From: JALYOK01 sp963840785
GTDB taxonomy: Bacteria; Pseudomonadota; Gammaproteobacteria; Burkholderiales; JALYOK01
Assembly (NCBI GenBank): GCA_963840785.1
Contig: CAWJAF010000009.1
Coordinates: forward strand, 92,025 to 156,024
Direction: 5' to 3'
DNA: 64,000 bases
Shown: piece after piece, positions 1 to 9,119 of the stretch
Layout: the number at the start of each line of letters is the position of its first letter
How positions within the stretch are numbered: position 1 is the stretch's first letter
Made by a program: the position numbers and the translations under genes
Notes under the pieces: generated by a model
What the model was told of the DNA's origin: nothing
What the model saw: the letters and a program-made list of their open reading frames with translations, nothing else
Database searches by the model: none

Positions 1-1
1 T

Positions 2-670
2 ATCTTAGCGCTGTCGCATAAATTATTCTTGAAAGACCGAATCACGAGAGCCGGGCGCTGGAACGAAACTAAGTCGCATATGGGCGAGGGTTTGATCGGC
101 AAGACGGTTGGATCGATTGGCATGGGCAACATCGGCAGTGAGATGTTTCGCTTGCTTGCGCCGTTGAATATGAAATTAGTCGCGTGCGATCCTGCTAAGA
201 CTCAAGCCGACGCCGACCAACTCGGTGTGAAATTGACCGATATGGACACAGTGTTGCGTGAGGCGGATTTCGTTTGTGTGAATTGTTTTCTAAATGAGCG
301 AACCAAAGGATTAATTGGCGAACGCGAACTGAATTTAATGAAGGATAGTGCTTATTTGATCAATACGGCGCGCGGCCCGATCGTCAATGAAAGCGCCTTA
401 TTTAAGGCGCTTGCAAGCAAACGCATTGCCGGCGCGGCGTTGGACGTTTTCGAGCAAGAACCGGCCTCGGGCGACAATCCGCTTTTTCGACTGGACAATG
501 TGATCGTTACGCCCCATTCGATTTGTTGGACCGATGAGTGTTTTCGTGGTAACGCAGAAGGCGCTTTCCGGGCGGCGGTTGCGGTGGCCAAAGGTGAGGT
601 GCCAAAGTACGTCGTCAATGCCGATGTCTTGCAGCATCCTGACATCCGAACACAACTCAAATTGGGCTAA
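2..670 (+). CDS. D-2-hydroxyacid dehydrogenase, C-terminal part (5' end outside window)
   Basis: This is the NAD-binding and C-terminal part of a D-isomer-specific 2-hydroxyacid dehydrogenase, the family that interconverts 2-oxo acids and D-2-hydroxy acids. The frame is open to the first bases of the window, so the gene starts upstream; the TTG at 29 is internal. The Rossmann motif GMGNIG, the family signature around INTARGPIVNE, the ALDVFEQEP stretch with the catalytic Glu and the TPHS catalytic His are all present. It ends 13 bases before larC, so the two may be co-transcribed and the enzyme may act on a hydroxy acid related to the Lar system, but that is inference. The exact substrate (phosphoglycerate, glyoxylate or other) cannot be told. 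Confidence 0.85.
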   Translation: MLALSHKLFLKDRITRAGRWNETKSHMGEGLIGKTVGSIGMGNIGSEMFRLLAPLNMKLVACDPAKTQADADQLGVKLTDMDTVLREADFVCVNCFLNERTKGLIGERELNLMKDSAYLINTARGPIVNESALFKALASKRIAGAALDVFEQEPASGDNPLFRLDNVIVTPHSICWTDECFRGNAEGAFRAAVAVAKGEVPKYVVNADVLQHPDIRTQLKLG

Positions 671-683
671 GGTCAGTTCAATC

Positions 684-1889
684 TTGACGCATATTCATCT
701 TGATCCCGTCGGCGGTGTCGCGGGAGACATGTTCATTGCAGCAATGCTTCATATTTCTCCCGATTTGGAAGCGCCGATGATCGCGGCGATTCGAGCAGCC
801 GGTTTGCCCGATCACATCAATATTCAAAGTGCGCCGTTCCAGGATTTTGCGCTCACCGGCAGGCGATTTGTTGTCGACGAACCGTCGAAGAATAGCCACG
901 ACCATCGAGCGTTCGCCGATATCGTCGATGCGTTAGCCTCGAGTTCGCTTGATGAAAAAGTACGCGATCGCGCGATTTCCATTTTCACCTTGCTCGCCGA
1001 AGTTGAAGGGCAGATTCACGGTGTTGCAACCAAGGACGTTAGCTTTCATGAATTAGGTGGTTGGGATTCGATAGCCGATATTGTGGGCGCTGCATTTCTA
1101 ATTGAATCTTGCGCCGCCACGTCTTGGTCGATCGGCTCGTTACCCAAAGGGTCGGGCACGGTGAAAACTGCCCATGGCCCCCTGCCGGTTCCCAGCCCAG
1201 CAACGGCGCGCCTGCTGGAAGGTTTTGCTTGGCACGATGATGGTCGACCGGGAGAACGTGTCACGCCGACCGGTGCGGCAATCGTGCGTCATCTGAATTG
1301 TTCCGATCGGATGCCATCCGGTGGAAAAAAATTAAATGCATCCGGCTATGGATTTGGAACACGACGTTTTATGGGAATGAGTAATACGTTGCGTGTCATG
1401 TTGTTTGTCGACGGTGACACATCAGAGATCGCGCGCGAAGAAATTGCGGTAATTGAATTCGAGCTCGACGATCAGACGGCCGAAGATATTGCACTCGCCC
1501 TTGCCAATTTGCGCGAATTGGAGGGAGTGTTGGATGTTTTGCAGATGCCGGCTTATGGTAAGAAGGGGCGATTGGTCAATCACATTCAATTACTTTGTCG
1601 GCCTCATGCGCTGGATAGCGCTCTCGCGGCCTGCTTTAACCAAACCAGTAGCCTCGGTATTCGTTATCATATTTCTCAGCGCGCAATTTTATCGCGTGAC
1701 GAGGCCGAGGTCGCGATGGCGGGCGTGGCGATGGCGGTCAAAATCGCGCATCGCCCGGATGGCCGTCTGACGGCGAAACTCGAGTCCGATTCTGTGCAAG
1801 AATCGTCGGCAAACACCCGCTTAGAGCGAGACACATTGCGGCGCGAGGCGGAAAAGTTGGCGCTAGCAATGAAGGCAAAGACAGCGTGA
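684..1889 (+). CDS. larC: LarC, nickel insertion protein of nickel-pincer cofactor synthesis
   Basis: LarC inserts nickel, in a CTP-dependent reaction, into the pyridinium dithiocarboxylate mononucleotide that becomes the nickel-pincer cofactor of lactate racemase-type (LarA) enzymes. The N-terminus reads DPVGGVAGDMF, the usual opening of this family, and the mid-protein motif FHELGGWDSIADIVG matches the conserved HEVG..DSIxDI block. The histidine-rich loop of other LarC proteins is reduced here to SHDHRAFADI. I chose the TTG at 684 because it puts the family motif at the normal distance from the start and follows an AAGG; the frame is open further upstream. About 401 residues, normal length, in one continuous frame. 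larB overlaps its stop by 4 bases. larA and larE are not in the window. Confidence 0.85.
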   Translation: MTHIHLDPVGGVAGDMFIAAMLHISPDLEAPMIAAIRAAGLPDHINIQSAPFQDFALTGRRFVVDEPSKNSHDHRAFADIVDALASSSLDEKVRDRAISIFTLLAEVEGQIHGVATKDVSFHELGGWDSIADIVGAAFLIESCAATSWSIGSLPKGSGTVKTAHGPLPVPSPATARLLEGFAWHDDGRPGERVTPTGAAIVRHLNCSDRMPSGGKKLNASGYGFGTRRFMGMSNTLRVMLFVDGDTSEIAREEIAVIEFELDDQTAEDIALALANLRELEGVLDVLQMPAYGKKGRLVNHIQLLCRPHALDSALAACFNQTSSLGIRYHISQRAILSRDEAEVAMAGVAMAVKIAHRPDGRLTAKLESDSVQESSANTRLERDTLRREAEKLALAMKAKTA

Positions 1890-2539
1890 CCGAATTTACC
1901 TTAGACCTTGACCGTGAGAAACGCCTTGGCTTCGACGAGGCCATTTTCTGCGCCGGAAAAAATGTTGCGCAGATTGACGCCATACTCGGCCAAGCGCCGC
2001 AACACCGCAATCGGTTTTTGTTAACGCGCTTAGCGCAAGAAAAATTCGACGCTTTAGCAGAGGCTCATCGCCAGCGAATCGATTACGATCCGATTTCGCA
2101 AACCGGTGTGTATGGCGAATCCAAGCCGCTGAGCGGTGCAGTCCGCGTTGCGGTGTTAACAGCAGGAACCTCGGATGTTCCCGTCTCGCGCGAGGTCTTG
2201 CGCACGCTGAATTATTACGCCATCGCCGCGACGGAATTCAACGATATTGGCGTCGCAGGACTGTGGCGATTAACAGAAAAGCTCGAGGCTATTCGTGCAC
2301 ATGCAGTAATCATCGTCGTCGCAGGAATGGACGCGGCGCTTGTGAGCGTGACGGGTGGTTTGACGCGCAGCGCCGTGATTGCAGTGCCAACGTCGGTAGG
2401 CTATGGCATTGCGCGAAATGGCGAAACCGCGTTGCATTCGGCTCTGGCCAGTTGCGCACCCGGCGTGACGGTCGTGAATATCGACAATGGTTTTGGCGCG
2501 GCCTGCGCCGCAATGCGTATTCTAAATATTTCGCGCTAA
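1886..2539 (+). CDS. larB: LarB, NaAD carboxylase/hydrolase of nickel-pincer cofactor synthesis
   Basis: LarB belongs to the PurE-like AIR-carboxylase fold and carboxylates and cleaves nicotinic acid adenine dinucleotide as the first step to the nickel-pincer cofactor. The C-terminal two thirds carry the family pattern: VAVLTAGTSDVPVSREV, VVVAGMDAALVSV, AVPTSVGYG and the final VNIDNGFGAA. At 217 residues it is close to the usual size for LarB. The GTG start overlaps the larC stop (GTGA), so translation is probably coupled and the two work in one pathway. No LarE (sulfur insertion) is visible downstream; the next gene runs in the opposite direction. Confidence 0.87.
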   Translation: MTEFTLDLDREKRLGFDEAIFCAGKNVAQIDAILGQAPQHRNRFLLTRLAQEKFDALAEAHRQRIDYDPISQTGVYGESKPLSGAVRVAVLTAGTSDVPVSREVLRTLNYYAIAATEFNDIGVAGLWRLTEKLEAIRAHAVIIVVAGMDAALVSVTGGLTRSAVIAVPTSVGYGIARNGETALHSALASCAPGVTVVNIDNGFGAACAAMRILNISR

Positions 2540-2653
2540 TGCGTTGAAAGTGCTATTGAGCCACGACGCCCGTCCTTATTGCCTTGTAGAGAGGCATGCC
2601 TGGAGAAGCCCGTGGATACTGCGTGGCCTCGGGCCATTGACTCGTAGGCCGGC

Positions 2654-4459
2654 TTAAGTAATGGGTTGCTTCGATCGTTCTAGCCACCAAGTCTCGAATT
2701 CGTTGAGCGGTTTCGGTTTGCTTAGGCAGTAGCCTTGCGCCACGTCGCAATGGAGGTTCTTCAGCACCATTAGCGTTGCGTCATCTTCGACGCCTTCGGC
2801 AACGACGCGTAATTGCAGGTTGTGTGCGAGGTCGATGATGGTGCGAACGATCCGTTCGTCTTGACTATCTTTAAGCATATTGCGTACGAACACTTGGTCG
2901 ATCTTGAGTTCGTCAAGCGGCAGACGTTTTAAGTAGGCGAGTGACGAATAGCCAGTTCCAAAATCGTCAATGGAAATTTCTACGCCGACTTCCTTGAGCC
3001 GAGTCAATACCGAATGAACTTTATCGACTTCACTGATCATCGAACCTTCCGTGATTTCGAGCAGCAATTTATTCGGCGCAACCCCCCAGGTTCGGAGCGT
3101 CTGGTCGGTGATCTCAACAAACTCCGGTGAGATCAAATCTTGCGCCGCTAGGTTTACGCTTATAGTGATGTCAATTCCGTTAAAGCGCATTTCCGCACTG
3201 TGTCGCAACGCCGTATTCATGACCCATTGGGTCAACTGGGTCATCATGCCGCAGCGCTCGGCGACCTCGACGATAACATTGGGCGGCACGAATTCGCCGC
3301 GCGGGTTGCGCCAACGCAATAGGGCTTCGGCACCATGCACGATGCCGGATACTAACGAGAGCTGCGGCTGATAAAAAAGCATGAACTCATTCTCGCGTAA
3401 AGCCGTGCGTAGTTCCGATTCCATGCTCCGCTGCAAGCGCTCATTTTGATCGAGTTGCGCTTGATAAATCACATAAGGATCCGGCGAGCGTTTTGCGGCG
3501 GTGCACGCGGTTTCCGCCAGGCGAATCAAGGTCTGGCTATCGTTCCCATGCTCCGGAAAAAAAGCGATGCCAAGCGACGGCTGCGGCGAAATTTCCGTTG
3601 ACTCCAGTTTGATCGGCGTTTGTAGCGTGTTGAGCAATTTGTTTGCAGCGAGCATGGCTTGTCCTTCGCTGCGCAAGTTCGGCAGTACAACACCAAATTC
3701 CTGCCGCCCTAATCGCGCGATAAAATCCTTCGCGCGTAAAACGGGCTTTAGCCGGCTCGCCAACTCGGACATATATTGATCCACCGTTGGATACCCTGGG
3801 TAACCCAACAGCCGGTGGGACGAAACCGTTTCCAGCATCAATACCGCGAGGATTTCTTGTTTTTCGGCAGAATATTCCGCAATACGCTGATCCAATGTTT
3901 CGCGGAAAAGTTCTGGGCCAGGTAACTTTGTACCAGAATCGAAGAACAGTTGTTGTTGATAAAGTTCTTGCTCGCTGTGAATGAGCGCAGCGGTTGCCAA
4001 GCCCAAATGCAAAATGACGAATTTGCGAAGCGCCGCGTGGGCCTCGGTGCCGCGTTGCCATTGAATTCGCGCCAGTTCGTCGACAACCGCGCGAAGATAG
4101 TGTTCATGGGCAATGGCAGGCCATTCCGGCGGCATGCCAAAATATTGCAGATCCAACCAAACTTGCAGGCGGTTACAAACGTCCTCGAATGAGATAGATG
4201 CACCGGCAAATGAACGAAACATATCTTTCAACACCGGCGCCACCAGGGCCTGTCGATTTGGGTCGTCGATTAATCGAGCTATTTCGCCATCAATAAAACG
4301 GTCCAGTGCAAACCACGCCTCCGGCGGGGCGATTCGTAGAACTTGGTGAATGCGGCCTAGCTCGGCGAAATCATTAGGACTGATTTCTGCAAGCGCGATG
4401 CTCTGGAGAACGCGATCTTCAGTGAGTTTTTCGTGCAGCGATGCCATCGGAAGCGTCAC
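2654..4459 (-). CDS. Degenerate GGDEF / EAL domain protein, c-di-GMP phosphodiesterase
   Basis: About 600 residues: an N-terminal region of about 170 residues, a GGDEF-like domain (about 172-335) and an EAL domain (about 345-595). The GGDEF signature is replaced by GRQEF, so cyclase activity is unlikely; the domain may bind GTP or be structural. The EAL domain keeps the catalytic set: EALLRW, NLAAQDL, EITEG, IDDFGTGYSSL, KIDQVF and VAEGVED, so it should cleave c-di-GMP. The N-terminal part contains GRIHQVL, faintly like the protoglobin sensor helix, but I would not call it a globin. It has no membrane segment, so it is probably cytoplasmic. GTG at 4459 or ATG at 4447 may be the start; neither has a clear ribosome site. 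It converges on larB. Confidence 0.85.
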   Translation of the reverse strand: MTLPMASLHEKLTEDRVLQSIALAEISPNDFAELGRIHQVLRIAPPEAWFALDRFIDGEIARLIDDPNRQALVAPVLKDMFRSFAGASISFEDVCNRLQVWLDLQYFGMPPEWPAIAHEHYLRAVVDELARIQWQRGTEAHAALRKFVILHLGLATAALIHSEQELYQQQLFFDSGTKLPGPELFRETLDQRIAEYSAEKQEILAVLMLETVSSHRLLGYPGYPTVDQYMSELASRLKPVLRAKDFIARLGRQEFGVVLPNLRSEGQAMLAANKLLNTLQTPIKLESTEISPQPSLGIAFFPEHGNDSQTLIRLAETACTAAKRSPDPYVIYQAQLDQNERLQRSMESELRTALRENEFMLFYQPQLSLVSGIVHGAEALLRWRNPRGEFVPPNVIVEVAERCGMMTQLTQWVMNTALRHSAEMRFNGIDITISVNLAAQDLISPEFVEITDQTLRTWGVAPNKLLLEITEGSMISEVDKVHSVLTRLKEVGVEISIDDFGTGYSSLAYLKRLPLDELKIDQVFVRNMLKDSQDERIVRTIIDLAHNLQLRVVAEGVEDDATLMVLKNLHCDVAQGYCLSKPKPLNEFETWWLERSKQPIT

Positions 4460-4529
4460 TCGTTGTTGTTGAGGTGCGCCTTCTTACGTGGCGCTGTCGT
4501 GAATATTACACCGCTTTTAGTATGGCGGA

Positions 4530-5939
4530 CTAAGGATTTTCCTTAAGCTCGAGGGCAACCGTGGAATCGCTCGCAATGCCGTCGAGTTCGACGCGCTCGA
4601 TTTGCATGAAGCGATCGGAGATTTTTCGACTACTCACATGAATTTCCGTTACGTCTTGGTTTGCTTGGCGGATGTGATCTGCTAACTTTTTCATGCGATC
4701 GTCAAAGCGTAAAAAGTCCTTGCCGAGTTTGCCCAGTTCGTCCTTGATGATGTGAATTTGCTGCCTGGTTTCGACGTCCTTCATCACCGCGCGAGCGGTA
4801 TTGAGCACGGCCATCAGCGTTGTGGGGGAAACAATCCATACGCGTCGCTGCATTGCATAGTCCACCACTTCCGGATGATAGGCATGAATTTCTGCAAACA
4901 CCGCTTCGGCGGGCACGAACATCACTGCCCCGTCAGACGTTTCCCCGGGAAGAATATATTTTGAGCCGATGGCATCGACGTGATTTTTGATGTCGTTTTT
5001 AAATTGACGCTCAACCTGAATGCGCTCTGCGGGCGTGATACCACTGGCAAACATGCGGTGATAATTTTCCAATGGAAACTTAGCATCGACGGCGACGGTT
5101 CCCGTCGGTGCAGGCAAGAAAATCGCGCAGTCAACACGCAATCCATTCGATAAAGTGTGCTGAATTGCATAGGATTGGTTCGGCAGAATATTGGCGACTA
5201 ACGCTTCGAGTTGCACCTCGCCAAACGCGCCCCGCGAGCGCTTGTCGCCGAGCAGCTCCTGTAAGCTGACGACATTAGTGGTCAGGCCATCGATTTTCTT
5301 TTGTGCCTCGTCGATCGTCGCCAGCCGCGCCATAACGTTGGTGAATGTCTCATTAGTTTTTTTGAAACCTTCTTCCAAGCGCTCGTGAACCTTGCCGCTG
5401 ATTTGATCCAGACGTTCGTCAACTTTCACACTCAGCGCTTCAACTCGCATCGACAATTGTTGCGTCACGTTGGCGAGCGTCGTTTGTACCATTTCTTGCC
5501 CTGATCGCGCCTGTTCTGCAAGCTTCTGCAGGGTTTGCCCAAGCATTTCCGTCCGCAATAAATCTTGTTTTTGTTGCAACACATTGCTCAATTGCCCGAG
5601 CTGCCGCACCAGATCTTCACGGTTGGCCGCAAGCGCTTCGGTCTGTGCGAGTTTCAGGCTATGGGTCACTTCTCGAGCGGCATCCAGTTCTTGCCGCAGC
5701 GTCGAGCGTAGGCGTTCCGAACTATCGGTATGACTGCCCAAAATTCGATCGCTTTGCTTAGTCAGGCCGTCGTGTAAATCCGACAGCATCGCGCGGTGAT
5801 GCCCCTCTATTTGTTCGTCCAATCGTTGCGGTAAGTTGCGCTGAAAGCGCACTAAGGCAACAACGCCCCAAATTGCAGCGAAGGCAATAATGAGCAGTAG
5901 CACCAGCAGAAAATAGGCGATCGACAGCAAACTTAGCAT
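4530..5939 (-). CDS. rmuC: RmuC family DNA recombination protein
   Basis: RmuC proteins are membrane-anchored, coiled-coil proteins with a PD-(D/E)XK-type nuclease-like domain, linked to limiting inversions between repeats. The N-terminus (MLSLLSIAYFLLVLLL) is a membrane anchor. A long coiled coil follows, then the conserved block RSRGAFGEVQLEAL, DCAIFLP and VDAKFPLENY. About 469 residues, normal for the family. I prefer the ATG at 5939 because it starts directly with the hydrophobic anchor; the frame is open to 5975. It shares a short divergent intergenic region with the arnD-like gene. Confidence 0.88.
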   Translation of the reverse strand: MLSLLSIAYFLLVLLLIIAFAAIWGVVALVRFQRNLPQRLDEQIEGHHRAMLSDLHDGLTKQSDRILGSHTDSSERLRSTLRQELDAAREVTHSLKLAQTEALAANREDLVRQLGQLSNVLQQKQDLLRTEMLGQTLQKLAEQARSGQEMVQTTLANVTQQLSMRVEALSVKVDERLDQISGKVHERLEEGFKKTNETFTNVMARLATIDEAQKKIDGLTTNVVSLQELLGDKRSRGAFGEVQLEALVANILPNQSYAIQHTLSNGLRVDCAIFLPAPTGTVAVDAKFPLENYHRMFASGITPAERIQVERQFKNDIKNHVDAIGSKYILPGETSDGAVMFVPAEAVFAEIHAYHPEVVDYAMQRRVWIVSPTTLMAVLNTARAVMKDVETRQQIHIIKDELGKLGKDFLRFDDRMKKLADHIRQANQDVTEIHVSSRKISDRFMQIERVELDGIASDSTVALELKENP

Positions 5940-6020
5940 GGCTTTAGTATATCGCAGCAGCGAATAGTCCGGCATCGCAACTGTGTTAGCATTTGTTCAA
6001 ATTATTCATGCAGCATCCTT

Positions 6021-6943
6021 TTGAATCAACTCGCTTTGAAGATTGATGTCGATACGTTGCGCGGAACGCTTGAGGGCGTGCCTCGACTGGTCGATTTGCT
6101 GCAAAAACATCAAGCCAACGCTACTTTTTTATTTAGCCTCGGCCCCGACCATACCGGGCGCGCGATAACGCGTGTGTTTCGGCCAGGATTTCTCAACAAG
6201 GTGTCGCGCACGTCCGTTGTCGATCACTACGGCTACAGAACCTTGATGTATGGCACGCTGTTGCCCGGCCCTCACATCGGCAAGCGCTGCGCCACGCTCA
6301 TGCGGGGGGTTCGCGACACCGGTTTCGAAGTCGGCATTCATACTTACGATCACGTCAAATGGCAAGACAATGTCGTCTCGCAAGATGCCGCGTGGACCGC
6401 GCGTGAGATGGAGCATGCGGCCAAGGCATTTCAAGATGTGTTCGGCGTAAAAGCCAAGACTCATGGTGCGGCCGGTTGGCAGATGAATGTTCACGCACTG
6501 CGCCTCACGCAACGGATGGGTTTCGATTATTGTTCCGATGGGCGTGGTCGATCTCCGTTTATGCCGGTTTATCGCGGTGAGTTGATTAATTGCCCACAAC
6601 TGCCTACGACCTTGCCGACGCTCGACGAATTGATCGGCCTCAACGGTGTCGATGAGTCGAATGTCGCGGCGGAACTTCTGAAATTAACCGAAAGGTTCAC
6701 CGAAACGGGGCATGTCTACACTTTGCATGCGGAGCTAGAAGGCATGAAACTCGCCGGCATATTTGACGCATTGTTGACCGGTTGGTCGCGTCAGGGCTAT
6801 CGGTTGGGGAGCGTGTGGCTCAGCTATTTCGCGCACTTGACCGCAACTCCCTGCCGCACTATGAGATGTCGCAAGGCGAAGTTCCCGGCCGCAGCGGTTC
6901 CGTGCTGTTGCAAGGGCGTCCATTTCTCGAAGCGCCCCAATAG
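6021..6943 (+). CDS. arnD: ArnD-like polysaccharide deacetylase (frameshift near 6808)
   Basis: Closely resembles ArnD, the metal-dependent deformylase that acts on undecaprenyl-phosphate-linked 4-formamido-arabinose before L-Ara4N is transferred to lipid A. Seen: KIDVDTLRGTLEGVPRL at the N-terminus with the Asp pair, SLGPDHTGR, EVGIHTYDHVKWQ with the His ligands, and AAGWQ. A single-base shift near 6808 ends the intact frame in a nonsense tail. In the next frame the family-like C-terminus continues (LPHYEMSQGEVPGR) to a stop at 6941-6943. TTG at 6021 gives an ArnD-like N-terminus. No other arn genes are nearby, so it could deacylate a different polysaccharide. It is followed by bcp and phoH. 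Confidence 0.8.
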
Positions 6944-7017
6944 TTGAGAATATCAACGAGGAATTCGTATCATGGTAACCATTCAGAAATGTTTCGTTTA
7001 TAGAATAGAGGATATTC

Positions 7018-7473
7018 ATGCTCGACCAACCCGCTCCCAATTTTGAAATTCCTGCCACCGGCGACCAAAGTTTCAGGCTTTCCGCGATGCAAGGTAGTCC
7101 GCTCGTGCTGTATTTTTATCCGAAGGACAACACACCAGGCTGCACCGATGAAGGTATGCAGTTTCGCGATTTGCACGGCGAATTCGTAAAGATGAAATGC
7201 AGCGTATTCGGCGTCTCGCGCGATACGTTGAAGTCTCATGAGGGATTCAAAGCTAAAATGAACTTCCCGTTTGAGCTGCTATCCGATACCGAAGAAATCG
7301 CCTGTAAAGCGTTTGACGTGATGAAAATGAAAAACATGTACGGCAAACAGGTTCGCGGAATCGAACGCAGCACTTTCGTGATTGATAAAGAAGGTGTGCT
7401 GCGCAAAGCATGGCGCGGCGTGAAAGTGTCCGGTCATGCGCAAGAAGTCCTAACGTTTGTGAAAACTCTCTAG
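7018..7473 (+). CDS. bcp: Thioredoxin-dependent peroxiredoxin, Bcp/PrxQ type
   Basis: Reduces hydrogen peroxide and organic hydroperoxides in the cytoplasm using thioredoxin. 151 residues, typical for Bcp/PrxQ. The peroxidatic cysteine sits in NTPGCTDEG, and FYPKD and GVSRD match the family. The resolving cysteine usually found five residues after the first one is replaced (TDEGMQF), so this is a form without that disulfide partner. The start ATG is preceded by a long AT-rich stretch (6960-7017). phoH begins 11 bases after its stop, so the two are likely co-transcribed. Confidence 0.9.
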   Translation: MLDQPAPNFEIPATGDQSFRLSAMQGSPLVLYFYPKDNTPGCTDEGMQFRDLHGEFVKMKCSVFGVSRDTLKSHEGFKAKMNFPFELLSDTEEIACKAFDVMKMKNMYGKQVRGIERSTFVIDKEGVLRKAWRGVKVSGHAQEVLTFVKTL

Positions 7474-7484
7474 ACCCTAAAAAT

Positions 7485-8885
7485 ATGCCTCGAGCGTCCG
7501 CTGCCAAGAACAAACTTTTCGTGCTTGATACCAATGTGTTGATGCACGATCCCACGAGCCTTTTTCATTTCCAGGAACACGATGTTTATCTTCCGATGGT
7601 GACGTTGGAAGAGTTGGACAATCACAAAAAAGGCATGTCCGAGGTCGCGCGTAACGCGCGGCAGGCGAGCCGCTTTTTAGACGAACTCGTGAGTCGCGTG
7701 CCGGTTGGCACCATTACCCAGGGGATTTCGCTGAAGAGCCACGTCAACGGCGCCAGTGGCCATTTGTTTTTGCAGACCGACGGCTTTGACGATCCCATAC
7801 CATCGACCTTGGCCGGCAACAAGGCCGATAACCAAATTCTTGGCGTGGTCGTGCATTTGCAAAAGTTGCAACCGAAACGCCAAGTCATTCTCGTCACCAA
7901 AGACATTAACATGCGCATCAAAGCGCATGCGCTCAGCGTTCCCGCCGAGGACTATTTCACCGATAAAGCGCTGGAAGATACTGATCTGCTTTACAGCGGC
8001 ATGCGCGAACTGGGTTCCGATTTTTGGGACAAGCACAGCAAAGATATGGAATCGTGGCAGGAGGGCGGGCGTACTTATTACCGTATAAAAGGGCCGCTAT
8101 GTGCGAGCCTGATGGTGAATGAGTTTGTTTTCCAAGCGGGAGAAAAGCCATTTCAAGCGGCTGTCAAAGAACAAAATGGCAAAACCGTTCAATTGGAAAC
8201 CTTGCGCGATTACAGCCACCAAAAGCACAATGTTTGGGGCATCATCGCGCGCAATAAAGAACAAAATTTCGCGTTCAATCTGTTGATGAATCCCGATTTG
8301 GATTTCGTTACATTGCTCGGCCAAGCGGGTACCGGCAAAACGTTGCTGGCGCTCGCCGCCGGCCTGACGCAAACGCTCGATCAGAAAATTTATTCGGAAA
8401 TCATCATGACCCGCGCCACTGTACCGCTGGGTGATGATATTGGCTTTTTGCCGGGTACCGAGGAAGAGAAGATGACGCCGTGGATGGGCGCGCTGGAGGA
8501 CAATCTTGATGTCCTCAACAAAACGGATGACGAAGGTGGCGATTGGGGGCGAGCGGCGACCCGAGATTTGATACGGTCGCGTATCAAGATCAAGTCGCTC
8601 AGCTTTATGCGCGGCCGCACATTTCTGAATAAATATTTGATTATCGACGAAGCACAAAATCTCACACCGAAACAAACGAAGGCGCTCGTGACCCGCGCCG
8701 GACCCGGAACGAAAGTCGTCTGCCTCGGCAATATTGCACAGATCGATACGCCGTATTTGACCGAAGGCAGTTCCGGATTAACCTACGTGGTCGATCGTTT
8801 CAAAGGCTGGAAGCACAGTGGCCATGTCACATTGCAGCGCGGTGAGCGTTCGCGACTGGCCGATCATGCGGCGGAAGTGTTGTAG
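7485..8885 (+). CDS. PIN-PhoH family ATPase (PhoH2 type)
   Basis: A two-domain protein of about 466 residues. The N-terminal PIN-type RNase domain begins with VLDTNVLMHDP and carries further conserved acidic residues (LEELDNHKKG). The C-terminal PhoH-type ATPase domain has Walker A GQAGTGKT and Walker B LIIDEAQNLTP. PhoH2 proteins are described as RNA helicase/RNase enzymes. The start was placed at ATG 7485 because the PIN motif follows at once; the frame is open further upstream over bcp. Expected to be cytoplasmic. Confidence 0.88.
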   Translation: MPRASAAKNKLFVLDTNVLMHDPTSLFHFQEHDVYLPMVTLEELDNHKKGMSEVARNARQASRFLDELVSRVPVGTITQGISLKSHVNGASGHLFLQTDGFDDPIPSTLAGNKADNQILGVVVHLQKLQPKRQVILVTKDINMRIKAHALSVPAEDYFTDKALEDTDLLYSGMRELGSDFWDKHSKDMESWQEGGRTYYRIKGPLCASLMVNEFVFQAGEKPFQAAVKEQNGKTVQLETLRDYSHQKHNVWGIIARNKEQNFAFNLLMNPDLDFVTLLGQAGTGKTLLALAAGLTQTLDQKIYSEIIMTRATVPLGDDIGFLPGTEEEKMTPWMGALEDNLDVLNKTDDEGGDWGRAATRDLIRSRIKIKSLSFMRGRTFLNKYLIIDEAQNLTPKQTKALVTRAGPGTKVVCLGNIAQIDTPYLTEGSSGLTYVVDRFKGWKHSGHVTLQRGERSRLADHAAEVL

Positions 8886-9119
8886 TGGCGATCAAATTTT
8901 TCGATCAATTTACCTCGCCAATCTTCCGCCAAGCATGGCTGGAGAGCGGCTCTGGTAGCGGGTCTTGGGGCATATTGCCAGCTTGTTTGCGATGCGATGG
9001 TGGGTTACGCTTAGATCCCATTGTGCAAGCGTTTCGCCGTTCGGACGTTCAATCGGTGACCTTGGCTGATCCACGATTTTCCATACCTTGTATCGGATTA
9101 CTATGAAAGAGTTTGCCGT
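8886..9119. other. Intergenic stretch, no supported gene
   Basis: Between phoH and the CoA-transferase pair. A GTG-initiated frame of 73 codons overlaps the phoH stop and runs to 9106, but its translation (Ser/Gly-rich, then low complexity) matches nothing I know. It could hold the promoter for the CoA-transferase genes. Confidence 0.3.

Noticed and set aside
2553..2653. Possible further REP copy between larB and the EAL gene
   Set aside because: Shares only a short CCAGGCATGCC core with the family; too little to call.
8885..9106. GTG-initiated 73-codon frame after phoH
   Set aside because: Composition is poor, no family and no ribosome site apart from overlap with the phoH stop.
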